18,852 nt of DNA from Desulfobacteraceae bacterium. Its GTDB lineage: Bacteria > Desulfobacterota > Desulfobacteria > Desulfobacterales > Desulfatirhabdiaceae. How positions within the stretch are numbered: the first letter of the stretch is position 1; each line of letters starts with the position of its first letter. The DNA lies in contig DAIEFO010000008.1 of assembly GCA_027325475.1 (NCBI GenBank), positions 1 to 18,852 on the forward strand, in the 5' to 3' direction. A model generated the notes under the pieces. That model was given only the letters and a program-made list of their open reading frames with translations. It was not told the DNA's origin and searched no databases. The translations under genes and the position numbers were made by a program. Shown here one piece after another: positions 1 through 7,184 of this stretch.

Positions 1-1245
1 CAGAAAATTCCCCTGACCATTCTTTCCCGATGCCAGCGCCATGATCTGCGTCGGATTGACACGCAGTCCATCATAGATCATCTTTTGGCGCTCTGTGTTC
101 AGGAACATGTGGATATCACGCCGGAAAGTCTTCGAATTGTGGCTCAAGAAGCTGGCGGCAGCATGAGGGACGCCCTCAGTCTTTTAGATCAGGTCATATC
201 GTTTTCAGATGGGAAGATCACGCACGATCTCATCCTGAATCTTCTGGGGGTTATTGACCGACAATATATCTATGACATATCTCAGGCCATACTGACCGGC
301 GATGTCCTGGCCGTACTGGGTCTTCTTGAGACCGGCTACGAAAACGGCGTGGATTTGAAACGACTCTATTTTTCCATGGTGGAGCATTTCCGAAACCTGC
401 TCATGCTCAAATTGGGGGAAAAAGGCCGTTCTCTGGTGGATTTGCCGGATATTGAAATAGATATGCTGCGACAGCAGACAGCCTCTGTTTCCCAGGCGTC
501 CCTGCACCATATATTCGACATGCTTTTCGCGGAAGAAGCCGCCATGCGATATACGGCGATTCCCAGGTTCGCGCTTGAAATCATTTTTTTCAGAATTATC
601 CAGACACGGCCGGCTCTGCCTATCGAAGACCTCATGAACAGGCTGGATACGCTTCGGAGAGAAATCGCCGGCGGAGGACTTCGTCAGATTACCCCTCAGA
701 CGGAGCAGGCGTCCGAGCCGCCGCAGGCAATATCTCCGCCTTCTGCCGAAGCGATTTCTCGTGAATTTAAACCCCGTTCGGAGGCCGTTTCAGAATCTCT
801 CTCGGAAAATAACCCCTTGCCGCTGTTGCAGGTGAATACATTGACATCCGATGAGGCGTTGCAGTTGGTGCTGCAACGTATTGTAGAAAAAATATCGGAG
901 ACATCCCCGGCGCTGGCGCCCGTGATATCCAAGTCCAGCAGATTGTCTGTTGCGGAAAATGGCGTTCTGGTCATGTATTTTCCGGAAAATGAATTTTATT
1001 TGAGCCGGGTCCGTCAGGCCAAGAACGCCGCGCTTCTGAAATCCACCATAGAACAATTTTTTGAAAAGCCCGTTCGATTGCAGATCGAAACGGAAAAAAA
1101 AACGGTTCCAGAAAACCAGGTTAAGGTTCGGCAGGCTCAGTATATCCGTCAGGAAGCCCTCAACCATCCTCTGGTGTCAGATGTCATCGAAATATTTGGT
1201 GGAACCGTCGTTGAAATAACTATCGCCAAGGAGAAACAGTCGTGA
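1..1245 (+). CDS. dnaX: DNA polymerase III subunit gamma/tau, C-terminal part (5' end outside window)
   Basis: The reading frame is open from base 1, so the gene starts upstream of the window; the apparent TTG start at 85 is internal. The first visible residues, QKIPLTILSRCQRHDLRRI, match the conserved end of the DnaX AAA+ domain (sensor-1 region with SRCQR). They are followed by the lid segment with GGSMRDALSLLDQ (sensor-2 arginine) and the collar domain that oligomerises the clamp loader. A low-complexity Pro/Ser/Glu linker lies around bases 690-830, and a tau-like C-terminal domain follows. The product is the ATPase motor of the clamp loader that places the beta clamp on DNA. The stop overlaps the ybaB start (GTGA), and dnaX-ybaB-recR is a classic conserved order. 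The identification is firm from both motifs and neighbours; the Walker A end is not visible. Confidence 0.95.
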   Translation, partial: QKIPLTILSRCQRHDLRRIDTQSIIDHLLALCVQEHVDITPESLRIVAQEAGGSMRDALSLLDQVISFSDGKITHDLILNLLGVIDRQYIYDISQAILTGDVLAVLGLLETGYENGVDLKRLYFSMVEHFRNLLMLKLGEKGRSLVDLPDIEIDMLRQQTASVSQASLHHIFDMLFAEEAAMRYTAIPRFALEIIFFRIIQTRPALPIEDLMNRLDTLRREIAGGGLRQITPQTEQASEPPQAISPPSAEAISREFKPRSEAVSESLSENNPLPLLQVNTLTSDEALQLVLQRIVEKISETSPALAPVISKSSRLSVAENGVLVMYFPENEFYLSRVRQAKNAALLKSTIEQFFEKPVRLQIETEKKTVPENQVKVRQAQYIRQEALNHPLVSDVIEIFGGTVVEITIAKEKQS

Positions 1246-1565
1246 TGAAACAAATGGGGAATATGGGAAACATGATGAAACAGGCGCAGAAGCTTCAGTC
1301 CAAGATGCTGAAACTTCAGGAGGAGCTTGCGGAGAAAACCGTCGAGGCTTCATCCGGCGGCGGCATGATCAAGGTGGTGGCCAATGGCAAGCAGCAGGTA
1401 TTGTCCATTCAGATCGAAAAAGAAGTGGTGGATCCGGAAGATGTCGAAATGCTTCAGGATCTGTTGTTGGCCGCTGTCAATGATGCGCTGACCCGGTCCC
1501 AGGAAATGGTTTCCGGTGAAATGAGTAAACTTACCGGCGGGTTGAGTATTCCGGGGTTGATGTAG
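1242..1565 (+). CDS. ybaB: Nucleoid-associated protein, YbaB/EbfC family
   Basis: This 107-residue protein has the family layout: a Met/Gln/Lys-rich N-terminal helix (MGNMGNMMKQAQKLQSKM), a long amphipathic helix, the VEASSGGGMIKVVANGKQQV strand motif, then a helical C-terminus ending in GLSIPGLM. Family members are homodimeric DNA-binding proteins that coat DNA, and they are usually encoded between dnaX and recR, as here. An AAGGAGA ribosome binding site at 1228-1234 serves either GTG at 1242 (7-base gap) or ATG at 1245. The GTG overlaps the dnaX stop, which implies translational coupling. Length and motifs are normal. Confidence 0.95.
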   Translation: MMKQMGNMGNMMKQAQKLQSKMLKLQEELAEKTVEASSGGGMIKVVANGKQQVLSIQIEKEVVDPEDVEMLQDLLLAAVNDALTRSQEMVSGEMSKLTGGLSIPGLM

Positions 1566-1569
1566 TCTC

Positions 1570-2167
1570 ATGAACCATTACCCGGCATCAATTCGCCAGG
1601 CCATCCGGCAGTTCAGCAAGCTGCCGGGCATCGGCGAGAAAACCGCGGAGCGCCTGGCCATGTATATTCTGCGATCTTCCCGCAGCGATGCAGAGCAACT
1701 TGCTCGCAGCATTGAAGACCTCAAGGACAGGGTCAGGCTCTGTTCGGTCTGTTTTTCCCTGAGCGAGTCCGACTTGTGCGCCGTATGCAGCGATCCTTCC
1801 CGGGACGAGCATCTACTGTGTGGTGGAGGAGTCCGCCGATCTTATGGCCATCGAAAAAACCGGGGCCTTCAAGGGCAAGTATCATATCCTCCATGGGGTT
1901 CTTTCTCCCATGGACGGTATCGGCCCGGATGCGCTTCGCATTCGGGAATTGATCGTTCGGGTATCGACAGGCGTCATTCAGGAAGTTATTCTGGCGACTG
2001 GAACCCACGTTGAAGGCGAAGCGACAGCGTCATATCTGTCCGGTCTGCTCGAAAAATTTCCGCTGAAAGTTACCCGCATTGCATCCGGTGTACCGATCGG
2101 GGGCGATTTGAAATACATCGATCAGGTTACCTTGAAAAGGGCTATGGAAACGCGTCATGTCCTGTAA
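1570..2167 (+). pseudogene. recR: Recombination protein RecR, split by a frameshift near 1807-1811
   Basis: RecR works with RecF/RecO to load RecA at gaps and stalled forks. The first 80 residues are in frame with ATG 1570: the helix-hairpin-helix (KLPGIGEKTAERLA) and an intact four-Cys zinc finger (CSVC...CAVC, residues 58-73). After GAC GAG (1804-1809) the family sequence continues in another frame, from ATC at 1811: IYCVVEESADLMAIEKTGAF, then the TOPRIM segment GVLSPMDGIGP and the C-terminus ending at 2167. Restoring two bases (GAGC to GAGAGC) gives DESIYCVVEE and a protein of about 199 residues, the normal RecR length. The original frame runs on into unrelated sequence to 2013. The break could be a real mutation or a sequencing/assembly error. 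Apart from it the gene looks well preserved, which argues for a recent event or an error. Confidence 0.88.
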
Positions 2168-2573
2168 TCATACAACTCCGGAAGACATTTTCATCTGTCA
2201 GCAGTGCGGTGAGTGCTGCCAGGGTTTTGGCGGCACCTATGTGTCCGATGCAGATATTCAGGCCATTGCCGATTTTATTCATACGGATGCGGATACATTC
2301 GTCCAGAGCTATTGTCAGCCTTCCGGATCCCGATATGTACTGGGGCAGGCAGACACCGGATACTGCTTTTTCTGGGAGAACAAGCGCTGCACCATTCATC
2401 CGGTCAAGCCCAGGATGTGCAAAGCCTGGCCGTTTATTCCGAATGTACTGAAAGATCCGGGAAACTGGAGCATCATGGCCGGCTCATGTCCGGGAATCCG
2501 TACAGATGTTCCCATCGCGGATGTACTCGACTGTATCCGTCATGAAATCAGCAAACGGACAACAGAAAATTGA
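2157..2573 (+). CDS. YkgJ-family cysteine cluster protein (putative metal-binding)
   Basis: This is a 138-residue protein with the hallmark CQQCGECC motif (Cys14, 17, 20, 21) and a second set in GYCFFWENKRCTIHPVKPRMC, then CP and a later Cys. This matches the YkgJ family of zinc- or iron-chelating cysteine-cluster proteins, whose biochemical role is mostly unknown. The ATG overlaps the recR stop by 11 bases, so it is probably the last gene of the dnaX-ybaB-recR transcript. Many family members in sulfate reducers lie near DNA-maintenance or redox genes. The family assignment is confident; the function is not. Confidence 0.85.
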   Translation: MSCNHTTPEDIFICQQCGECCQGFGGTYVSDADIQAIADFIHTDADTFVQSYCQPSGSRYVLGQADTGYCFFWENKRCTIHPVKPRMCKAWPFIPNVLKDPGNWSIMAGSCPGIRTDVPIADVLDCIRHEISKRTTEN

Positions 2574-2614
2574 AGGCAGCATCACATTCCGCCCTCCATA
2601 CTTCGGAATCTTAC

Positions 2615-2627
2615 AGGGAACTTCCCT
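2615..2627. promoter_or_regulatory. Perfect palindrome AGGGAA-C-TTCCCT upstream of the LysR gene
   Basis: Two 6-base arms with a single central base lie 7 bases before the LysR ATG at 2634. LysR regulators often bind dyads near their own promoters, so this could be an autoregulatory operator. It also overlaps the expected ribosome binding site position and could instead act as a small RNA hairpin. The dyad is seen; the role is inferred. Confidence 0.35.
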
Positions 2628-2633
2628 TCGAAT

Positions 2634-3599
2634 ATGGCTTACGATACATTTAAAAACATCACTATTCAGCAGCTTGAGTGTCTCATTCATCTGGTGGCGG
2701 AAAAAAATTTCAGCCGCGCTGCCAGAAAAATGCTCCTGACTCAGCCGTCTCTAAGCAAGCATATCAAGAATCTCGAGGATGCAACAAGCGTCCGGCTGGT
2801 TAATCGTGAGGGTGCTGGCGTTTCTTTGACGCCGGAAGGAAAGCTCCTGTATGACTTCGCCCGTAAAGTGCTTTTTCTCAGGGAAGATGTCAAGGAACGC
2901 ATGCTCCGGCTTCAGGACACATGTGCGGGCATCATTCAGATCAGTGCCAGCACGTTGCCCGCAGCCTATATCCTCCCGCAGGTTCTTCATCTGTTCCGGA
3001 AGCAGTATCCGGAAATCCAGACCTATGTTCGATCGGCCAACAGCGATGATGTGATCGAAATGGTTCTGGAGCAGCAGAGCGAAATCGGTTTTGTCGGAAA
3101 AATGCCGCAGAATAAAAGACTGCACAGCGAATCCCTCTGGCGGGACAGGCTGATACTGGTCGTTCCTCCAGAACATCCGTGGGCGGATGTTCCGAGCATT
3201 TCCATGAAAGAGTTGCTGAAAGCCCCTTTTGTGCTGAGAGAACGGGGCTCCGCCACCCGGGAAATCATGGGCAACTATCTGACCGAACACGAAGATATCA
3301 GCCTGAATCAGCTCCATATCATTGCCGAGATGGGGGGGGCTGAAGCCGTCAAGGAAGCGGTCATCGCCGGGATGGGAGTTTCAGTACTTTCCGTTCATAC
3401 CGTAAAACGGGAACTTCGGCAGGGAATATTAAAGGAAATTCAGGTTCAGGGCTGGAAAATCGAACGCAATGTCTATATGATCTTCCGCCATTCGTTGGGA
3501 AGTCTGAAACGTCATCAGCTTTTTCTGGATTTTGTTCGAAGCAGCGATCTGGCGCTGACAATGGTTTCCGATATGAAATCCTCTGCCGTTACCTCGTAA
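2634..3599 (+). CDS. LysR-type transcriptional regulator (CysL/CysB-like effector domain)
   Basis: The 321-residue protein has an N-terminal winged helix-turn-helix (about residues 8-68: LECLIHLVAEKNFSRAARKM, LTQPSLSKHIKNLE) and a periplasmic-binding-protein-type effector domain (about residues 95-300). The effector domain has the typical GVSVLS segment before the C-terminus. LysR proteins bind DNA as tetramers and respond to small ligands. It lies 60 bases after the ykgJ-like gene and converges with the hydrogenase large-subunit gene, leaving only 28 bases between stops, so it does not share a promoter with the hydrogenase. A subfamily of LysR regulators associated with selenium metabolism is known in anaerobes; the selenoprotein in this window makes that an option, but residues alone do not prove it. 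No strong Shine-Dalgarno is visible. Confidence 0.88.
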   Translation: MAYDTFKNITIQQLECLIHLVAEKNFSRAARKMLLTQPSLSKHIKNLEDATSVRLVNREGAGVSLTPEGKLLYDFARKVLFLREDVKERMLRLQDTCAGIIQISASTLPAAYILPQVLHLFRKQYPEIQTYVRSANSDDVIEMVLEQQSEIGFVGKMPQNKRLHSESLWRDRLILVVPPEHPWADVPSISMKELLKAPFVLRERGSATREIMGNYLTEHEDISLNQLHIIAEMGGAEAVKEAVIAGMGVSVLSVHTVKRELRQGILKEIQVQGWKIERNVYMIFRHSLGSLKRHQLFLDFVRSSDLALTMVSDMKSSAVTS

Positions 3600-3627
3600 A
3601 GGCGCCGGCAGAGGGAGGCATGGTTCA

Positions 3628-5268
3628 CTATATGACGCGGACTTTATAGACCTCATTGGAATCTGGGTCAATGACGTGAACGGCGCAGGCAATACAAGGA
3701 TCGAATGAATGCACGGTCCTTAAAACTTCGATGGGGCGTTTAGGATCGGCAATCGGAGTTCCGATCAGCGCTTCTTCCACAGGACCGCGCTGACCTTTTT
3801 CATCTCTGGGGCCAAAATTCCAGGTGGATGGTACCACATACTGATAATTCTTGATCTTCTTGTTTTCAATCTCCACCCAATGACCGAGAGAACCTCGGGG
3901 GACATCGTTCAGGCCAACACCCATCCCTTTGTCCGGCATTTCCCATTTCTGGTAGGTTTTGGTATCGCCGCCTTTGATATTCTCGACCAGCTCGGTGATC
4001 CAGCCTTCCATGGCATCGCCGATGGCGACGGTTTCGAGCCCTCTGGCAGCCGTTCTACCCAATGTCGAGAACAATGCCGTTGCAGGAATATCAAGTTTTT
4101 TCAAAGTATTGTCCACCAATGGTTTAACGACGGCATTCCCCTTGGCATACGCTACCAGTACCCTGGCCAGAGGTCCGACTTCACAGGAGGCTTCTTCGTA
4201 GCGGGGCGCCTTGATCCATGAATATTTACCGCCGGGCTTATATTCACCGTTTTGGGGTTTGGTTTCGCCCTTATACGGATGCAGCGCCTTGCTGCCTTCA
4301 TACCATGCTCTTGCCACATGTTCCGTGACTTTTTCCTGCTCGGCCATACCCACCTTCGTCAGATCGCGTTTTTTGATGACGCCTCTGGGCATAAACAGGC
4401 TTTCGGGTTCTTTTTCGGAGCCCGGAAATTCTCCCCATGCCATGAAGTTGGTTGTGCCGCCGATACCGCCCCAGTCTTTGTAAAAAGACGCTACGGCCAG
4501 CAAATCCGGAATATAGACGTTTTTAATAAATTCCTGGGTTTCCTTCCAGAGATACAAGAATTCGGCGATGCGCTCGGGCGACAGATCCTGCACGCAGGTG
4601 ACGCCGCCGACCACCAGGGACTGCGGATGCGGGTTTTTCCCGCCGAATATGGCGTGAAGTCTGGCGGTTCTGGCCTGAAGTCTCAAGGCTTCGATATAAT
4701 GAGCTGCGGCCATAAGGTTGGCTTCCGGAGGCAATTTGTAGGCAGGATGTCCCCAGTAGGCGTTGCTGAAGGGGCCGAGTTGCCCGCTGTCCACAAAAGC
4801 TTGCAGCCGCTGCTGAACGCTCTTGAAATATACGGTGCCGCCTTTGGGATCACTGCTGAGATTGTCAGCCAGGATGGCCGTTTTGGCGGGATCGGCTTTT
4901 AAAGCGCTGACGATATCCACCCAGTCGAGCGCATGAAGATGATAAAAATGGATTAAATGGTCATGCTGAAACTGTGCGCCATTTAAAAGATTCCGGACAA
5001 TGCGCGCATTTTTGGGAATGGTGACCTTGACCGCATCTTCGACCGCCCTGACCGATGACAGAGCGTGTACATAAGTGCAAACGCCGCAGGATCTCTGAAC
5101 GAAATGATGTGCATCCCGTGGATCCCGCCCCTGAAGAATGATTTCAATGCCTCTGAACATCTGGCCTGAACACCAGGCGTCTTTAACCTTTCCGTCCTCG
5201 ATTTCCACTTCAATCCGGAGGTGGCCCTCAAGTCTGGTGATTGGATCTATGATGATTTTATTGCCCAT
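3628..5268 (-). CDS. Periplasmic [NiFe] hydrogenase large subunit
   Basis: This 546-residue catalytic subunit carries the Ni-Fe(CN)2CO site of a group 1 (uptake) hydrogenase. The N-terminal motif RSCGVC (Cys61, Cys64) and the C-terminal motif DPCIACAVH (Cys525, Cys528) supply the four nickel ligands. RGIE (39-42) and the general fold motifs are present. A 15-residue tail after His531 is the peptide normally removed by a maturation protease. The first C-terminal ligand is Cys, not selenocysteine, so this is [NiFe] rather than [NiFeSe] type. A GAGGAG ribosome binding site lies at 5279-5284. It follows the small subunit with a 99-base gap, and the complex is exported through the small subunit's Tat signal. 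No maturation protease or hyp gene is visible in the window. The symbol is left empty because hyn/hyd/hup naming cannot be settled here. Confidence 0.95.
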   Translation of the reverse strand: MGNKIIIDPITRLEGHLRIEVEIEDGKVKDAWCSGQMFRGIEIILQGRDPRDAHHFVQRSCGVCTYVHALSSVRAVEDAVKVTIPKNARIVRNLLNGAQFQHDHLIHFYHLHALDWVDIVSALKADPAKTAILADNLSSDPKGGTVYFKSVQQRLQAFVDSGQLGPFSNAYWGHPAYKLPPEANLMAAAHYIEALRLQARTARLHAIFGGKNPHPQSLVVGGVTCVQDLSPERIAEFLYLWKETQEFIKNVYIPDLLAVASFYKDWGGIGGTTNFMAWGEFPGSEKEPESLFMPRGVIKKRDLTKVGMAEQEKVTEHVARAWYEGSKALHPYKGETKPQNGEYKPGGKYSWIKAPRYEEASCEVGPLARVLVAYAKGNAVVKPLVDNTLKKLDIPATALFSTLGRTAARGLETVAIGDAMEGWITELVENIKGGDTKTYQKWEMPDKGMGVGLNDVPRGSLGHWVEIENKKIKNYQYVVPSTWNFGPRDEKGQRGPVEEALIGTPIADPKRPIEVLRTVHSFDPCIACAVHVIDPDSNEVYKVRVI

Positions 5269-5367
5269 ATACGATATCTCCTCGTTTCTGCAGATAATGA
5301 CAAATGAACCGGTTGCCGGAATAACGTCGGGATTTAACCGGAATTATGAAATATGGCTACAAACAGC

Positions 5368-6309
5368 TCAAGATGATTGATAAAATGGCGTCATCTTGTC
5401 CCAGAAGTCGGGTTCACTGCAGCCCAGACAGGGATGCCCGGCCTGAACCGGCCAGCTTGTGCCGTCATTATATTTTGCAATCGGGCAGTTATTATAGGTA
5501 TCCGGACCTTTGCACCCCATCTTGTATAGACAGTATCCCAGTTGCGCTTCCTGAGAACCGAATTCAAGTACGAATTCATTATTTTCGAAATGCGAACGCC
5601 GGGGGCATTGGTCATGAACGGTTTGCCCGTATGCGAATTTGGGTCTGCCCTTCTGATCGAGATCAGGAAGTTTGCCCAGAAGGAGATAGTTGACAATGGT
5701 TCCGACAAAATTTACCGGATTGGGCGGACATCCGGGGATATTGAGCGTTTTGATTCCGATAGCTTCCCCCACCCCTTTATATCCGCCGGGATTGGGTTTT
5801 GCTGCAGGAATTCCGCCGAAAGACGCGCAGGTGCCGATGGCGATAACGGCCGCTGCTTTGGGACAGACTTCCTTGGCAATCTGCAAAAACGTTTTCCCTC
5901 CAACCATGCCATAGGCGCCGTCAAAATTGGTGGCGACCGAGCCTTCAACTACGCAGATGTATTTCCCTTCATATTTTTTCATTGCGTTATGAAGCTGTTC
6001 TTCCGCCTGGTCGCCGGCTGCGGCCATGATGGTTTCATGGTATTCGACGGACAGCAGTTCCAGAACCAGATCGTCCACATAGGGATATTGGGATCGCAGA
6101 AATGCTTCAGAGCACCCTGTGCATTCGCCGAAGTGAAGCCATATCACCGGCGGCCGCTGTTTGGGAGCTGCAAATACTTCCGCAACTTTGGGAACAAACG
6201 AAGATGAAAGCCCCATGGTTGCGGTCAGGAAGGTACAGTACTTCATGAAATCTCTTCGTGAGACCCCTTTTTGCTCCAACTTGTCGAAAAACGCTTTCTC
6301 ATTTTCCAT
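5368..6309 (-). CDS. Periplasmic [NiFe] hydrogenase small subunit, Tat-exported
   Basis: This is the electron-transfer subunit with three Fe-S clusters. A Tat signal (SRRDFMK, residues 17-23, then a hydrophobic stretch and AAP) sends the folded heterodimer to the periplasm. Proximal cluster ligands are ECTGC (Cys63, Cys66), GTC and PGCPP. The distal cluster has HDQC, GYC and GC. The medial cluster has NNCP and HPCLGC. WPVQAGHPC keeps the Pro usually linked to a medial [3Fe-4S] cluster. There is no C-terminal membrane anchor (the protein ends FYQSS), so it is probably a soluble D. gigas-type enzyme that passes electrons to a periplasmic cytochrome c. I chose ATG 6309 over an upstream GTG at 6315 because GGAGG sits 5 bases before it; the protein is then 313 residues. 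Confidence 0.95.
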   Translation of the reverse strand: MENEKAFFDKLEQKGVSRRDFMKYCTFLTATMGLSSSFVPKVAEVFAAPKQRPPVIWLHFGECTGCSEAFLRSQYPYVDDLVLELLSVEYHETIMAAAGDQAEEQLHNAMKKYEGKYICVVEGSVATNFDGAYGMVGGKTFLQIAKEVCPKAAAVIAIGTCASFGGIPAAKPNPGGYKGVGEAIGIKTLNIPGCPPNPVNFVGTIVNYLLLGKLPDLDQKGRPKFAYGQTVHDQCPRRSHFENNEFVLEFGSQEAQLGYCLYKMGCKGPDTYNNCPIAKYNDGTSWPVQAGHPCLGCSEPDFWDKMTPFYQSS

Positions 6310-6360
6310 TAGCACCTCCAGATGCAGTTGTGTTGATAAATCCAGCCAGACCCCTCTCAG

Positions 6361-6381
6361 GGCATCAAACCACCGGATGCC
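6361..6381 (-). promoter_or_regulatory. Hairpin in the hydrogenase 5' leader
   Basis: On the minus strand GGCATC and GATGCC form a 6-bp stem around a 9-base loop, 52 bases before the small-subunit start. It is not followed by a T-run, so it does not look like a terminator. It may stabilise the leader or be an operator dyad. No convincing sigma-54 or sigma-70 promoter was found next to it. Confidence 0.3.
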
Positions 6382-6483
6382 TTGTTAAAAAACAACTCTA
6401 AACGCCATTTTTCTCTATCACGAAAAAATCAATAATACAAACGCAAAAAAAAACGCAACATCACTTTTTAAGGTTCCTTCAAT

Positions 6484-6807
6484 TTATTTTTTTTCGGTTT
6501 CAGGAGAACCATTATTCATGTTGATAACAATTTCATTTTTCCCTATCAGCCCGAGTTCCTGCCGGGCGATGGATTCAATATAAGCGGGATCATGCTTCAG
6601 TCGTTCGATTTCATGATACATATCTAGATTTTTACGTTTCAGTTCAGCATTTGCGGTAAGCAGGGTCTGCCGTTCATTTTTCATAATCTGCAAATCAGAA
6701 ATCCCCTTGTCTCCGATAAAAATCAAAAAGAAGACAAAGACAATCACCATAACACCGCATACCAATGCCAAATGCTGACCTGGAGAGGGCTTGTCAAAAG
6801 ATTGCAT
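6484..6807 (-). CDS. Septum formation initiator family protein (FtsB/DivIC-like)
   Basis: This small bitopic cell-division protein has a short cytoplasmic N-terminus, one transmembrane segment (LALVCGVMVIVFVFFLIFIG) and a periplasmic coiled coil (QIMKNERQTLLTANAELKRK onward). It ends with the family signature of IARQELGLI followed by KNEIVI. FtsB-type proteins bridge FtsL/FtsQ to septal peptidoglycan synthesis. The frame extends to a GTG at 6840. The ATG at 6807 is better because AAGGAAA sits about 6 bases before it, and it gives 107 residues, the family's usual size. A palindromic repeat begins 37 bases upstream of this start. The hydrogenase operon lies downstream on the same strand but has its own leader. 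Confidence 0.88.
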   Translation of the reverse strand: MQSFDKPSPGQHLALVCGVMVIVFVFFLIFIGDKGISDLQIMKNERQTLLTANAELKRKNLDMYHEIERLKHDPAYIESIARQELGLIGKNEIVINMNNGSPETEKK

Positions 6808-6843
6808 ACAGATTTTCCTTGTCACAAACGGGATACTCACAGG

Positions 6844-6939
6844 CTTTCAGAAAATTCATTTCGCAAGGCAGCAGGGCGGAGACACTACTGTTGTAGTATA
6901 TCTCCGACCGATAACGCATCGAAATTATTTTTCTGAAAG
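6844..6939. repeat. Miniature palindromic element with nested stems
   Basis: The 11-base ends CTTTCAGAAAA (6844-6854) and TTTTCTGAAAG (6929-6939) are perfect inverted repeats, followed inward by imperfect matches around ATTTCG. Nested in the centre are CGGAGA (6877-6882)/TCTCCG (6901-6906) and ACTAC (6884-6888)/GTAGT (6893-6897) around a TGTT loop. The whole 96 bases can fold into one long hairpin. It encodes nothing. This looks like a MITE- or REP-type element; no second copy is in the window. Confidence 0.7.
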
Positions 6940-7007
6940 TCTATAGCGGGAAGTTTTTGACTTTTATAGCAGATTATCATAACAGTTGACCACATCAATT
7001 TTGACGA

Positions 7008-7150
7008 CTTCGTAAAAAGCCCGCATGCTGCGTTTCGCTGCGCTCTTCGTCGTTGCGGTGTACCCAAAAGTACGCTTCACTCCTCAGAATTTGCGCGCCT
7101 TGCCTGCGAACTTTTTGCAAAGCCGTCCGAAATCCGGCTTTTTACAAGAG
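7008..7150. repeat. Miniature inverted-repeat element, copy A
   Basis: The ends CTTCGTAAAAAGCC (7008-7021) and GGCTTTTTACAAGAG (7136-7150) are imperfect inverted repeats. The interior, about 7052-7127 (ACCCAAAAGTACGCTT, TTGCGCGCCTTGCCTGCGAA), recurs almost unchanged in opposite orientation at the right end of the window. An open frame through it gives the same peptide start, TQKYASLLRICAPCLRTF, in both copies; this is a by-product of the repeat and not a gene. Together with the palindrome at 6844-6939 it fills the gap of about 380 bases between the FtsB-like gene and the next gene. Confidence 0.75.
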
Positions 7151-7184
7151 CATCAATTTTAAACTATTTTCTGTCCAGGATGTC

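Noticed and set aside
1804..1822. Programmed frameshifting in recR
   Set aside because: No slippery heptamer, internal Shine-Dalgarno or stimulating structure is apparent at the site, and recR is not known to be recoded.
3640..3705. Selenocysteine in the hydrogenase large subunit
   Set aside because: The C-terminal ligand motif reads DPCIAC with TGC-type codons; no in-frame UGA is present.
4252..4902. 216-residue open frame on the plus strand inside the hydrogenase large-subunit gene
   Set aside because: It is antisense to a strongly conserved gene, has no recognisable motif and no ribosome binding site; it is a shadow of codon bias.
5309..5341. CCGGTT/AACCGG hairpin between the hydrogenase subunit genes
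   Set aside because: Only 6 bp with a 21-base loop; too weak to claim as a regulatory structure.
5542..6207. 221-residue plus-strand frame opposite the hydrogenase small subunit
   Set aside because: Antisense shadow of a clear gene; composition is that of a complemented coding strand.
6382..6420. Sigma-54 promoter upstream of the hydrogenase (ATGGCGTTTAGAGTTGTT on the minus strand)
   Set aside because: The spacing between the GG and the TTG element is one base too long and the -12 GC is absent.
6993..7160. CATCAATTTT flanking copy A on both sides as a target-site duplication
   Set aside because: The same CATCAATTTT follows the solitary repeat end at 15306-15315, so it is more likely part of the element than a duplicated target.
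7053..7184. Extended N-terminus of the hypothetical protein through the repeat
   Set aside because: The same peptide (TQKYASLLRICAPCLRTF) appears in the inverted copy at the window end with an unrelated continuation, so it belongs to the repeat.
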